From: Streptomyces sp. B21-083
GTDB taxonomy: Bacteria > Actinomycetota > Actinomycetes > Streptomycetales > Streptomycetaceae
Length of the DNA stretch: 64,000 bases
Assembly (NCBI RefSeq): GCF_036898825.1
Contig: NZ_JARUND010000002.1
Span: 4,278,001 to 4,342,000 of the forward strand
Reading direction: 5' to 3'
The notes under the pieces were generated by a model. The model was not told where the DNA came from. It saw only the letters and a list, made by a program, of their open reading frames with translations, and searched no databases. Shown here in pieces: positions 1-9,168 of this stretch. The translations under genes were made by a program, and so were the position numbers. Every line of letters begins with the position of its first letter. Position 1 is the stretch's first letter.

Positions 1-312
1 TCGCACTCCGGCTCCACCCGCGAGACCATCGAGCCCTTCGAGTTGGCCAAGCAGCGCGGCGCCACCACCGTGGCCATCACCGCCGATCCCAAGTCCCCGC
101 TGGCCCGCGCGGCCGACGTACGGCTCATCTCCTCCTCCTCGGAGACCAGTTTCCGCACCGAGAGCATCGGCGCCCGCCACTCCGTGCTCGTCCTCATCGA
201 CTGCCTGTACGTCCGGGTCGCCCAGCTCTCCTACCAGCGTGCCAGCGCCTCCCTCGCCCTCACCGACCACATCGCCAGGGAGCACGCGGTGAGGTCCCGC
301 CGCACGCGCTGA
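1..312 (+). CDS. RpiR/MurR-family transcriptional regulator, C-terminal part (SIS domain)
   Basis: The reading frame is open from the first base of the window, so the N-terminus, including the expected HTH_6 DNA-binding domain, lies outside. What remains is the second half of a SIS sugar-phosphate-binding domain. It opens with the SHSGSTRET motif that contacts the phosphate in SIS proteins and continues with the GATTVAITADPKSPLARAAD segment. In this family a sugar phosphate binds the SIS domain and changes operator binding. The gene is followed by a strong terminator and then by the mannosidase/transporter genes, so it is a plausible regulator of that locus; this is inference from position. 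A SIS-only sugar isomerase is the alternative, but the C-terminal helix and tail resemble the regulators. Confidence 0.8.
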   Translation, partial: SHSGSTRETIEPFELAKQRGATTVAITADPKSPLARAADVRLISSSSETSFRTESIGARHSVLVLIDCLYVRVAQLSYQRASASLALTDHIAREHAVRSRRTR

Positions 313-334
313 GCCGTCGCGAACTCGGCATGGA

Positions 335-371
335 AGCCGCCTCGGGGTCACTGACCCCGAGGCGGCTTTTG
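335..371 (+). terminator. Intrinsic terminator after the RpiR-type gene
   Basis: Arms at 335-350 and 352-367 form a perfect 16-base inverted repeat (AGCCGCCTCGGGGTCA and its complement) followed by TTTT. It lies 22 bases after the regulator stop codon. Confidence 0.85.
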
Positions 372-399
372 CATGGATGAACCACCAAGGAAACTTGAA

Positions 400-418
400 G
401 ATGGTTGTTTGAACCATC
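400..418. promoter_or_regulatory. Candidate operator upstream of the alpha-mannosidase gene
   Basis: Perfect inverted repeat GATGGTT-GTTTG-AACCATC. It contains TGGT-N7-ACCA (402-416), the same spacing as a second site at 5695-5709 ahead of the sugar-binding lipoprotein gene. It lies about 90 bases before the mannosidase start. The cognate regulator is unknown; the RpiR-type protein encoded just upstream is the nearest candidate. Confidence 0.5.
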
Positions 419-508
419 AGAACGGTGCACGATGGGCCCCCTCCGCTCCGCCTGTTCAGCCTGTTCCGCCTGTTCCATCCGTTTCCCCGTAGGCCTCGTA
501 GGAGACCC

Positions 509-3500
509 ATGCGCGTCACCTCAGTCGAGTCGACCGAGCTGTTCGTCGGCAGCGCCGAGCACCCGCGTCAGGTGGTGATCGCCGAAATCGGCCAGGCCAC
601 CGCCGGCCGTACGGTCCGGCTGACCGCCGACGGCCCCGGCGTCCGCGCCGAGGGGGAGACGCTCGCGACCGTCGGCGACGACGGCACCCTCCGCGCCGAG
701 ATACCCGTGGTCTGCGACCTGCCCCCCGGCGAGCGCACCCACGTCACCGTCACCGTCGAAGACGCAGAGGGCACCGAGGACACCGAGGACACCGAGGACA
801 CGGAAGGTTCCGACCGGCGGGCCTCGCTCACCGGGAGCCTGCTCGTCGCCGAGCCCGGCTGGACCATGTTCATGGTCAGCCACTTCCACTACGACCCGGT
901 CTGGTGGAACACCCAGGCCGCCTACACCGAGACCTGGGACGTCGTCGACGATCCGGCGACCTCCGGATTCCCCGCGCGCCCCTACGACTGGCGCGGCCAG
1001 TCCGGGTTGAGCCTCGTGCGGGCGCACATCGATCTCGCGCGGCGCGACCCCGCGTACACCTTCGTGCTCGCCGAGGTCGACTACCTGAAGCCCTACTGGG
1101 ACGCCTTTCCCGAAGAGCGCGCCTTTCTACGGCAGTTGCTGCGCACCGGGCGCGTCGAGATCATGGGCGGGACGTACAACGAGCCCAACACCAACCTCAC
1201 CGGCGCCGAGGCGACCGTACGCAACGCCCTGTACGGCGACGGTTTCCAGCGCGGGATCCTGGGCGCCGACCCGCACACCGCCTGGCAGCTCGACGCCTTC
1301 GGGCACGACCCTCAGTTCCCGGGGCTGATGGCCGACGCGGGGCTCTCCTCCAGTTCCTGGGCCCGTGGACCCTTCCACCAGTGGGGGCCCACCATGTCCG
1401 TCTTCGGGGACGAACCCCGAGACCCCCAACGGATGCAGTTCCAGGTCGAGTTCGACTGGATCGCTCCCTCCGGACGCGGGCTGCTGACCGCGTACATGGT
1501 CAACCACTACGCCGCCGGCTGGGCCATCGACAACGCGCCCACGCTCCCGGAGGCGGAAGCCGCCGCCCTCAAGCTCTTCACCGGGCTGAAGGAGGTCGCG
1601 CTCACCCGCAACATCCTCCTCCCGGTCGGTGGCGACTATGCGCCGCCCTGCCGCTGGGTCATGGCCATCCACCGCGACTGGAACGAGCGGTACGTCTGGC
1701 CGCGCTTCGTCTCCGCGATCCCCCGCGACTTCTTCGCCGCCGTACGCGCCGAACTCGGCGCCGAAGGGCGCAGGGCCTCGCCGCAGACACGGGACATGAA
1801 CCCGATCTACACCGGCAAGGACGTCTCGTACATCGACACCAAACAGGCCCAGCGGTACGGCGAGACAGTCCTCGCCGACGCCGAGGCCTGGGCGACGCTC
1901 GCCTCCCTCGTCACCGGGCGCGCCTATCCCGACGCCGCGCTCGACAAGGCCTGGCGGCAGCTGATCTACGGCGCCCACCACGACGCGGTCACCGGCTCCG
2001 AGTCCGACCAGGTGTACATCGACCTGATGACCGGCTGGCGCGAGCTGTACGACCTCGCCGAGTCCGTGCACGCCGACGCCACCCAGTCCCTCGCCGACCG
2101 TGTGACCCCGCTGCGCGGCGGCGGCCCCGACCTCGTCGTCCTCAACTCCGCGACCTGGCAACGCCGGGACACCCTCACCACCGATCTCCCCGAGGGTCTC
2201 GTCCCCCTCGACGAGACGACCGGGCTGCCACTGCCCGCCGTACGGGAGGGGGACGGCGAGCTGCGGGTCGTGGTCCCCGATGTACCGGGGTTGGGGCTGA
2301 AGGCCCTGCCGCTCGGGGACGGGTCCGTCCCTGGCTGGACCCCCGGCGACGGACTGACCATCCGCAACGAGTTCTACGAGGTGACGGTCGACCCCGCGCG
2401 CGGCGGCGGCGTCAGCAGCCTGCGCCAACTGACTGACGGTGGCCGGGAGTTGCTGCGCGCCGGTGACATCGGCAACGAGCTGGTCGTGCAGGAGGAGTAT
2501 CCGCAGCACCCGCGTTTCAGCGAGGGGCCCTGGCATCTCACCCCGACCGGGACGACGGCCGCCCGAAGCCGTGACATCGCCGTCGCCGACACGGACGTAC
2601 GGGTCGAGCACTCGGCCGCCGGATCGCGTATCATCGTCACCGCCGCCCTCGGTCAACTCTTCACCTACACCCAGCAGTTGACTCTCTGGGAGGGCATAGA
2701 CCGGCTGGACGTGTCGACCGTCATCGACGGATACGACGGCAGCGACCGGCTCATCCGGGTCCGCTGGCCCTCCAACGTCCAGGGCGGGCTGCCCGTGCAC
2801 GAGGTGGCCGACGCGGTCATCGGGCGCGGGTTCGGGTTCGTGGAGGTGGACAGCGAGCGGTTCCCGTGGACCCTCGACAACCCGGCCAACGACTGGTTCG
2901 CGCTGGGGGCGACGGCCCGGGTGGCCGTGCACGACGAATCCGGCGCCCTCCTCGGTCAACGGGCTATCGGTGTCGCCGAGTTGGTCTATCCGTCCTGGGA
3001 CGAGGCCGGCGAGCTCGGTGCCGAACTCGCCGCCGCTCTCGTCCGGGTGGGGGTGACAGCCACCTCGACGATCGCGGGCGGGCAGCGCTACGGCGACCTC
3101 GAGATCGACTCCAACCTCCCCGACATCCGGATCGCCGTCGGCGCCCCCGAGCGCAACTCCGTCGTCGCCGAGGCCCTCGGCATGGATCCCGCCGCCGGTC
3201 GTGAACTCCGGCGCCAGCTCGCCGAGTCGGGCGTGGCAACCGTATGGGTCGCGCCACGTGCCGGGCTGCGCGAGGAGTGGGTGCCAGGGGCCGACCTGCG
3301 CGATCTGGAGCGGCTGCCGCTGCTCGTGGTCGCGGGCAGCGGCCCGCAGGACGACGCCAAGGCGGTGGACGCGCTCATCGCCGACCTGGCCGACGCGGTC
3401 ATCCACGCCACCGCCGCCGGTGGCGGCGAGGCGCTGCCGCCGGGCGACACCTGGGACGGCACCGGGTTCGCCGTCCTCAACCGGGGCACACCCGGCTGCG

Positions 3501-4858
3501 TGGTCACACCCTCCGGCGACCTCTACATGTCCCTGATGCGCTCCTGCACCGGCTGGCCGTCCGGCATCTGGGTCGACCCCCCGCGCCGCACGGCCCCCGA
3601 CGGTTCGGCGTTCCAGCTGCAACGCTGGTCCCACACCTTCGAGTACGCCGTCCTCGGCGGCACGGGCGACTGGCGCGAGCTACGGCTGCCGCAGGCGGGG
3701 CACGCGTACAACCATCCGTTGCGGGCGCGCCTGCGGGAGCGGGAGCAGTCCCCGGCCCCCGTGCCACAGGGCGGTGAACTTCCGCGCACCACCACCCTGT
3801 TGAGCATCGAACCCGCCGGTGAGGTGCTCCTCGACGCCCTCAAGCCCGCCGGTTCACCGCTCGCCCGGGGGAGCGTGGCGCCCGCCGATCCCGGGCGCGG
3901 TGTCGTCGTACGGATGCACGAGGTCAACGGCCGGTCGACGCCGGTACGGGTGCGCGGGCCGGTGGCCTGGACGGACGGCGTCCGTACCGACGTCCTGGAG
4001 AGGCCCGGGGAGCCACTGCCCCCGGACGCGGACGGCACCCTCTCGGCCCACCTGACCGGCTTCGAGGTCGCCACCGTCCGGGCAACTCCCGCTGCCGCGC
4101 CGACTGTTGAGGGCGTGGGGGTCGACGCGTACGAGCCCGCCCAACCCGTCGCCACCCGGTACTGGCTGCACAACTCCGGCCCGGCCCCGCGCGGCAACCT
4201 GCCCGTCGCCGTCTATCTCTCCCCCACCGCTCTCACCGCCTCCGGGCCGGTCACGGTGACGGTCCGTATCAGCTCCGAGCTGACGGACTCCCCCGTCTCC
4301 GGCACGCTGGCCCTCGGCGTCCCGCCGGGCTGGGCCGCCGAACCGCCCGAGCTGCCGTACGCCCTCGGCCCCGCCGGTTTCACCCTCACCGAGGTCACGG
4401 TGACCCCACCGAAGGACGCGCCCCCGGGCCGCCACTGGCTCACCGCCCGTCTGCCGTACGGCGGCCAGGTGTACGAGGATGCCGTGGCCCTGGATGTTCC
4501 GGGCGCCGTGTCGGAGGGCGCCCCGGACGGCCGTACCGGCCCAACCCTGGTGACACGGCTGGGGGTTGACCGGGCCGTCGTGCGTCGCGGAGAGCGCGTA
4601 CGGGTTCCGGTGAGCCTGCGCAACACCACCCTCGGGGAGATCAACGGCACCTTGTGGGCCGTGTCCTCGTGGGGGACCTGGGCGGGGGTGGGACCCGGGG
4701 TGCGGGGGTTCGCCGTACCGGCCGGGGAGTCGGTGGAGTGCGGAATCGAGGTGGACGGCGGGTCGCTGCCACCGGGGTCGTACTGGCTCATGGTGAAGGT
4801 CGGCTGGCACGGGTGCGTGGCGTACACGGAGGCCGTGCTGCTGGAGGTGACCCCATGA
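509..4858 (+). CDS. Alpha-mannosidase, glycoside hydrolase family 38
   Basis: A 1449-residue retaining alpha-mannosidase expected to remove alpha-linked mannose from the non-reducing ends of oligosaccharides, probably in the cytoplasm because no signal peptide is seen. An N-terminal beta-rich segment (about 1-120, with a small ED/T repeat) precedes the GH38 catalytic domain. Visible active-site elements are HFHYDPVWW (residues 125-133, zinc ligands His and Asp), WQLDAFGHD with the nucleophile Asp near 262, and HHDAVTG near 490 (zinc His). The remainder is the middle and C-terminal beta-sandwich domains, ending in NEW3-like modules. ATG at 509 is preferred over an upstream in-frame GTG (425) because of AGGAG at 500-504. 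The stop overlaps the next start (ATGA). Transporter genes follow, which suggests that imported oligosaccharides are the substrate. Confidence 0.93.
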   Translation: MRVTSVESTELFVGSAEHPRQVVIAEIGQATAGRTVRLTADGPGVRAEGETLATVGDDGTLRAEIPVVCDLPPGERTHVTVTVEDAEGTEDTEDTEDTEGSDRRASLTGSLLVAEPGWTMFMVSHFHYDPVWWNTQAAYTETWDVVDDPATSGFPARPYDWRGQSGLSLVRAHIDLARRDPAYTFVLAEVDYLKPYWDAFPEERAFLRQLLRTGRVEIMGGTYNEPNTNLTGAEATVRNALYGDGFQRGILGADPHTAWQLDAFGHDPQFPGLMADAGLSSSSWARGPFHQWGPTMSVFGDEPRDPQRMQFQVEFDWIAPSGRGLLTAYMVNHYAAGWAIDNAPTLPEAEAAALKLFTGLKEVALTRNILLPVGGDYAPPCRWVMAIHRDWNERYVWPRFVSAIPRDFFAAVRAELGAEGRRASPQTRDMNPIYTGKDVSYIDTKQAQRYGETVLADAEAWATLASLVTGRAYPDAALDKAWRQLIYGAHHDAVTGSESDQVYIDLMTGWRELYDLAESVHADATQSLADRVTPLRGGGPDLVVLNSATWQRRDTLTTDLPEGLVPLDETTGLPLPAVREGDGELRVVVPDVPGLGLKALPLGDGSVPGWTPGDGLTIRNEFYEVTVDPARGGGVSSLRQLTDGGRELLRAGDIGNELVVQEEYPQHPRFSEGPWHLTPTGTTAARSRDIAVADTDVRVEHSAAGSRIIVTAALGQLFTYTQQLTLWEGIDRLDVSTVIDGYDGSDRLIRVRWPSNVQGGLPVHEVADAVIGRGFGFVEVDSERFPWTLDNPANDWFALGATARVAVHDESGALLGQRAIGVAELVYPSWDEAGELGAELAAALVRVGVTATSTIAGGQRYGDLEIDSNLPDIRIAVGAPERNSVVAEALGMDPAAGRELRRQLAESGVATVWVAPRAGLREEWVPGADLRDLERLPLLVVAGSGPQDDAKAVDALIADLADAVIHATAAGGGEALPPGDTWDGTGFAVLNRGTPGCVVTPSGDLYMSLMRSCTGWPSGIWVDPPRRTAPDGSAFQLQRWSHTFEYAVLGGTGDWRELRLPQAGHAYNHPLRARLREREQSPAPVPQGGELPRTTTLLSIEPAGEVLLDALKPAGSPLARGSVAPADPGRGVVVRMHEVNGRSTPVRVRGPVAWTDGVRTDVLERPGEPLPPDADGTLSAHLTGFEVATVRATPAAAPTVEGVGVDAYEPAQPVATRYWLHNSGPAPRGNLPVAVYLSPTALTASGPVTVTVRISSELTDSPVSGTLALGVPPGWAAEPPELPYALGPAGFTLTEVTVTPPKDAPPGRHWLTARLPYGGQVYEDAVALDVPGAVSEGAPDGRTGPTLVTRLGVDRAVVRRGERVRVPVSLRNTTLGEINGTLWAVSSWGTWAGVGPGVRGFAVPAGESVECGIEVDGGSLPPGSYWLMVKVGWHGCVAYTEAVLLEVTP

Positions 4859-5598
4859 ACGAACACGAACACGACCACATGCATCCGCACACCCGCCTTC
4901 CCGAGGGCGCCTGTGCACTCGTACAGGGCGAATACGTGCCACGGGAACAAGTGGAGGCGGTCCTGACAGCAGTACCGGCGCGTGGGGCGCCGCCGAAGGG
5001 GCGCGGGGAACTGCGCGACCAGCCCCCACCGACCGGCAGCCAACACACAACCCTTCCCGCCGAGCGCGCTGCGGAGCGCCAGCGACGGCGCTGGGCCACG
5101 CAGGTGGTCGTGGCGGACGTACTGGCACGGCGAGCGTGCGCGGAGCGGGGGCTCAGGCCTCCCGAAGCCGCGCCACAGGGCCTGCGTGCCGTGCCGGAGG
5201 CAGACGTCGCCGGCCTCGGCAGCATCGTCGCGGTCGTGCTGGCCTACTCGGCCGCCGCGCGAGTGCTGCTGGGTCACCTGGAGGCACACCAGGCGATCCC
5301 CGAGGAAGCCCTCTGGGAGTACTACGTACACAACCGGGACCGGTTCCTCACCCAGGACGCGATGCGGCGCGGAGTGGACCCCTACGGACCCTCCGGCGGA
5401 CCTCTCAGCGAGCCGGCGGAGCCCGATTTCCTGCCGTACGAGCAGGTGAAGGCGGGAATCGAGGGCGAGTTGAGGCAGGCGGCGGGCCGGCGGGCCTTTT
5501 TCTCGTGGCTCGACCTGGCGCGGGCGGACGTCGTGTACGCGCCCGGGCACGAGCACCCCGGGGACCCGTCCCACCCGGACCACGAACACCGCCACTGA
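4855..5598 (+). CDS. His-rich protein with parvulin/SurA-like helical region, coupled to the mannosidase gene
   Basis: This 247-residue protein starts at an ATG overlapping the mannosidase stop, so it is probably translationally coupled. It begins with a His-rich stretch (HEHDHMHPH) and ends with another (GHEHPGDPSHPDHEHRH), both able to bind metal ions. The middle, with LWEYYVHNRDRF and the helical QVKAGIEGEL..R segment, recalls the helical halves of SurA/parvulin-type chaperones, but no isomerase domain is visible. There is no signal peptide. Residues about 47-62 are encoded by a Streptomyces dispersed repeat (4996-5041) and are unlikely to be conserved. A role in maturation of, or zinc delivery to, the zinc-dependent GH38 enzyme is only a guess from coupling and His content. 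Confidence 0.7.
   Translation: MNEHEHDHMHPHTRLPEGACALVQGEYVPREQVEAVLTAVPARGAPPKGRGELRDQPPPTGSQHTTLPAERAAERQRRRWATQVVVADVLARRACAERGLRPPEAAPQGLRAVPEADVAGLGSIVAVVLAYSAAARVLLGHLEAHQAIPEEALWEYYVHNRDRFLTQDAMRRGVDPYGPSGGPLSEPAEPDFLPYEQVKAGIEGELRQAAGRRAFFSWLDLARADVVYAPGHEHPGDPSHPDHEHRH
4996..5041 (+). repeat. Dispersed streptomycete repeat embedded in a coding region
   Basis: The stretch from AAGGGGCGCGGGGAACTG through GCGCGACCAGCCCCCACC to GACCGGCAGCC matches a short interspersed sequence that I recall as common between genes in Streptomyces. Here it lies in frame inside the 4855-5598 gene and adds about 15 residues. Confidence 0.6.
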
Positions 5599-5644
5599 GG
5601 CGGTCCGCCTCGGTTCCGGAACCGAAAAGCAACACGGCACCCCA

Positions 5645-5709
5645 TTGACCTCCGATGAATTCTGGTCCACATTTTCATCACTCGGAGTCAAAGTTGGTGA
5701 ATCAAACCA
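5645..5709 (+). promoter_or_regulatory. Candidate promoter and operator of the sugar ABC transporter operon
   Basis: TTGACC at 5645 could be a -35 element, with a weak -10 (CACATT, 5668-5673) 17 bases on. GATGAA (5654-5659) and TTCATC (5674-5679) form an inverted repeat around it. TGGT-N7-ACCA at 5695-5709 repeats the spacing of the motif at 402-416. The region suggests repressor control of transporter expression; the regulator is not identified. Confidence 0.4.
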
Positions 5710-5738
5710 GCACCCCCGCATCCAGGAGGGCAGCAGCA

Positions 5739-7109
5739 ATGCGCGCAAGAAGACTGACCGGATCCCTGTCCTGTCTCGTCGTACTGACGTTGACGGCCGC
5801 CGGATGCGGCCTCTCCGGAGGCTCCGACGGCGGCGGCGCCACCGCCGGGGGCTGCTCGGTCGACAAGGGCAACGTCGGCTCCGGGAAGCTCACCGGGGAC
5901 GTCAAGGGCAAGATCACGTTCCAGACGACGAACCTGAAGAAGGACTTCGGGAAGTACTTCAACGGGGTCATCGCGGCCTTCGAGAAGGCCCACCCGGACA
6001 CGACCGTCAAGTGGATCGACGACCCGGGCGACAGCCAGTTCACGCAGCGTCTGGTCGCCGACGCGCAGGCCTGCACCCTCCCCGACGTGGTCAACCTGAA
6101 CGTCAACACGTCGATCGCGCTCACCAAGGCCGGCTACCTCCTCGACCTCGACAAGAAGGCGCCGGGCTCGGGCGCACCCTTCGGCGCCGCGATCTGGAAG
6201 TCCAGCGTGTTCACCGACGCCTCGGGGGCGAAGACGCACAGCGCGTACCCCTGGTACTCCGGCGGGATCGCCCAGACCTTCAACGTCGACCTGATGAAGA
6301 AGGCGGGCCTGGACCCGGCCAAGCCGGCGACGACGATCCTCGGCATGTTCGACGACGCCCTGAAGATCGCCAAGGTGTCCGACGGCAAGTACTACGCCAC
6401 CGTCGCCAACCCGATCTGGCGTATCCCGGCCGACTGGCAGCAGATGGGCGTCAAGGTCCTCTCCGGCGACGGCAAGTCGTTCACCTTCGCCGACGACCCG
6501 AAAACGGTGGCGTGGGTCGAGGCGATGACCAAGATGTACAAGGCCGGCGCCATGCCGAAGGACAGCCTGTCCTCCAACCAGGACGCGTCGACCCTCTACG
6601 CCCAGGGCAAGCTGGTCTACGGCTCGACCAACCCCAACTACCTGCGCTTCATCGAGCAGAACAACCCGAGCGTCTACAAGAAGACGGGCGTCGCGCAGTA
6701 CATGCTGGACGACCTCGGCCACACCGTGGGCGCCCCGCAGTACATATCGGTGGCCGCGACGAGCAAGAACGCTCCGACAGCGTTGTCATTCGCCCAGTTC
6801 CTGACCAACGCGCAGAACCAGCTGGAGTGGGCGAAGGACCCGAACGTGGTCATCTTCCCTTCCACGACAGCCTCGTTGAACGACCCCTTCTTCCAGTCGG
6901 TCAAGGGCACGGACCCCTTCTCCGAGGCCCGCAAGATCGTCGCCGAGGACCGCAAGACCTCGACCGCCGACGAAATCGCCCTGTCCCCGGGTGAGTTGAA
7001 CGCCATCACGGCCCAGGTGCAGCTGGCGATGCAGGGCAAGAAGAGTGCCGAGGACGCCCTCAAGGAGGCGCAGTCCAAGGCCGACGTGCTGCTGAAGCAG
7101 GGCAGTTGA
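5739..7109 (+). CDS. Sugar ABC transporter substrate-binding lipoprotein
   Basis: A 456-residue extracellular solute-binding protein of the family-1 (MalE/UgpB-like) type that captures an oligosaccharide outside the cell and hands it to the permeases encoded next. The signal peptide carries a lipobox ending LTAAGC, so the mature protein should be lipid-anchored at the Cys. ATG at 5739 is chosen because CCAGGAGG lies 9-10 bases upstream and it gives a normal-length signal sequence; in-frame starts further upstream would add a non-signal extension. The stop is 2 bases before the first permease start. Position behind an alpha-mannosidase gene suggests a mannose-containing ligand, but specificity cannot be read from the sequence. 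Confidence 0.92.
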   Translation: MRARRLTGSLSCLVVLTLTAAGCGLSGGSDGGGATAGGCSVDKGNVGSGKLTGDVKGKITFQTTNLKKDFGKYFNGVIAAFEKAHPDTTVKWIDDPGDSQFTQRLVADAQACTLPDVVNLNVNTSIALTKAGYLLDLDKKAPGSGAPFGAAIWKSSVFTDASGAKTHSAYPWYSGGIAQTFNVDLMKKAGLDPAKPATTILGMFDDALKIAKVSDGKYYATVANPIWRIPADWQQMGVKVLSGDGKSFTFADDPKTVAWVEAMTKMYKAGAMPKDSLSSNQDASTLYAQGKLVYGSTNPNYLRFIEQNNPSVYKKTGVAQYMLDDLGHTVGAPQYISVAATSKNAPTALSFAQFLTNAQNQLEWAKDPNVVIFPSTTASLNDPFFQSVKGTDPFSEARKIVAEDRKTSTADEIALSPGELNAITAQVQLAMQGKKSAEDALKEAQSKADVLLKQGS

Positions 7110-7111
7110 GG

Positions 7112-8140
7112 ATGACGGCTGTACGTACGACGCCTGACGGCGAGGCGCCCGCGACCGCTCCGGCGGCACCGGGCGCCCCGGCGCCGCGGTCACCCGGCAG
7201 GGTGCGCCGCGTACTGAAGGCGGTCACCCCGGGCCCGACTCCGGACGCGGGCGGCGCGGCCATCTACCGCCGCTGGTGGCTCCCTTGGCTGTGGATGCTC
7301 CCGGCGATCTTCGGAGCAGCGGCCTTCGGCGTCTTCCCGTTCCTGAACACGCTGGTCCTCTCCTTCACCGACGCGAAACCGCTCGGCGGCGCGGCGGGCT
7401 TCGTGGGCCTGGACAACTACACCCGTATGCTCGGGGACTCGGACTTCTGGCTGGCGACCCGCAACAGCGTGCTGTACGCGCTGATCGTGGTCCCCCTGAT
7501 GGTCCTACTCCCCCTCCTGCTCGCCGTGTTGGTGGAGAAGAACCTGCCGGGCATCGGCTTCTTCCGCTCCGCGTTCTACACCCCGGTGCTGGCCTCCAGT
7601 GTGGTCGTCGGCCTGAGCTGGCAGTGGCTGCTGGCGGACCAGGGTCTGGTCAACACCTGGCTGGAGAAGGCCCACATCATCAAGGAGGCCATCCCCTTCC
7701 TCTCCGACAGCTGGCTGATCCTGCTGTCGGCGATGGGTCTGACCCTGTGGAAGGGCCTCGGCTGGTACATGATCTTCTACCTCGCCGCCCTCGGAAACGT
7801 ACCCAAGGAACTCCACGAGGCGGCCTCGGTGGACGGCGCCGGCGCGGTACGCCGCTTCTGGCACATCACGGTTCCCGGCGTACGTACGTCGATGATGCTG
7901 GTCGGCACGCTGACCGGCATCGGCTCCCTGCGCGTGTTCACGGAGATCTACATGCTCGGCGGCTCGACAGGCGGCCCCGGCGGCGCCGACCGCACGCTCC
8001 CCTTCTACATCCGGGACGTCGGCCTCGACCCGCTGAGCGGCAACGCCGGTTACGGCGCTGCGGTCAGCGTCGCCCTCTTCGTACTGACCCTGGGCCTGAC
8101 ACTGCTGGCACAGCGCCTGACCAAGGAGGACGAGTCTTGA
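7112..8140 (+). CDS. Sugar ABC transporter permease (MalF-like)
   Basis: A 342-residue inner-membrane permease with about six transmembrane helices after a Pro/Ala-rich cytoplasmic N-terminus. The EAA loop that docks the ATPase is visible (EAASVDGAGAVRRFWHITVPG). ATG at 7112 is preferred over TTG at 7106, which overlaps the previous stop. It forms an operon with the binding protein (2-base gap) and the second permease (4-base overlap). No ATPase gene is present; in streptomycetes such importers usually share the multitask ATPase MsiK encoded elsewhere, and that is likely here. Confidence 0.92.
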   Translation: MTAVRTTPDGEAPATAPAAPGAPAPRSPGRVRRVLKAVTPGPTPDAGGAAIYRRWWLPWLWMLPAIFGAAAFGVFPFLNTLVLSFTDAKPLGGAAGFVGLDNYTRMLGDSDFWLATRNSVLYALIVVPLMVLLPLLLAVLVEKNLPGIGFFRSAFYTPVLASSVVVGLSWQWLLADQGLVNTWLEKAHIIKEAIPFLSDSWLILLSAMGLTLWKGLGWYMIFYLAALGNVPKELHEAASVDGAGAVRRFWHITVPGVRTSMMLVGTLTGIGSLRVFTEIYMLGGSTGGPGGADRTLPFYIRDVGLDPLSGNAGYGAAVSVALFVLTLGLTLLAQRLTKEDES

Positions 8141-9039
8141 CGACCCAATCCCCGGCCGCTCCCATGGCGCCCGTCGAGCCCCGCCGACGCCTTTGGCCCC
8201 GCTGGCGGGACTACGGCCGCCCGCGCGAACTCATCGTGCGCTACCTGCTGTTGCTGTTCGTCCTCGGCATCACGATCGGCCCGCTCCTATGGCAGCTCCT
8301 GGCGTCACTGAAGGGCGTAGGGGAGGACGTCTTCGGCTCGAACGCGTCCCTGATCCCCCACCACCCGACGCTCCGCGCCTACCGCGCGATCTTCGACCAG
8401 GTCCCGGTGGGCACGTACATCAGGAACAGCGTGATGATCGCGCTGCTGTCGATAGCGAGCCAGCTCGCCTTCTCGACGATGGCCGGCTACATGCTGTCGA
8501 AGCCGAGCTGGAAGGGAAAGAAGGCGGTCTGGGTACTGCTGCTGGCGTCGATGATGTTCCCCTTCGAGTCCATCATGGTGTCGCTGTTCCTGAGCATCCG
8601 GGACCTGGGCCTGGTCGACCACCTGGCGGGCGTCTGGCTGCCCGGCTTCATCGGCGCGATCAACGTACTGATCATGCGGGCGGCCTTCCTGGCGGTCCCA
8701 CGCGAGATCGAGGACGCGGCGATGCTGGACGGCGCGGGCGAGTGGAAGCGGTTCCGCTACCTGTACCTGCCGTCGGCGTACGGCGCGATCCTGGTCGTCA
8801 CCATCAACACGTTCATCAGCGCCTGGGACGACTTCCTCTGGCCCCTGATCGTGCTCCGCTCCGAGGAACACTTCACGCTGACGCTGGGGTTGGCGAGGCT
8901 CCAGACGTCGTCGTTCGGGTACGACCAGCGGATGGTGATGGCGGGATCGGTGATCTCCGTGGTGCCGGTGCTGGTGCTGTTCGTGATCACACAGCGATGG
9001 TTCTATCGGGGGGTGGCTTCGGGGGGCGTGAAGCTGTGA
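8137..9039 (+). CDS. Sugar ABC transporter permease (MalG-like)
   Basis: A 300-residue second permease of the importer, with a EIEDAAMLDGAGEWKRFRYLYLP EAA loop and six predicted membrane helices. The start is taken as TTG at 8137, overlapping the previous stop (TTGA), because AAGGAGGA at 8123-8130 is ideally placed for it. An ATG at 8164 would delete the first nine residues and lacks a good ribosome site. This is the last gene of the transporter operon; the following 130 bases carry no obvious terminator. Confidence 0.92.
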   Translation: MTTQSPAAPMAPVEPRRRLWPRWRDYGRPRELIVRYLLLLFVLGITIGPLLWQLLASLKGVGEDVFGSNASLIPHHPTLRAYRAIFDQVPVGTYIRNSVMIALLSIASQLAFSTMAGYMLSKPSWKGKKAVWVLLLASMMFPFESIMVSLFLSIRDLGLVDHLAGVWLPGFIGAINVLIMRAAFLAVPREIEDAAMLDGAGEWKRFRYLYLPSAYGAILVVTINTFISAWDDFLWPLIVLRSEEHFTLTLGLARLQTSSFGYDQRMVMAGSVISVVPVLVLFVITQRWFYRGVASGGVKL

Positions 9040-9168
9040 GGGAGGCGAGGGGGGATGGGGACGACGGGGGCCAGCTCAACTCGCCCGCCAGCGAACTGTG
9101 ACACCCCCGTGACCGGAACTATGGCCTCCATCACATGCGCGGGGTTCACGCCCTGATCGGATGGCTGG

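Noticed and set aside
5661..5676. DasR-type operator (TGGTCTAGACCA class) before the sugar-binding protein gene
   Set aside because: Only one half, CTGGTCCA, is present; the second half does not match.
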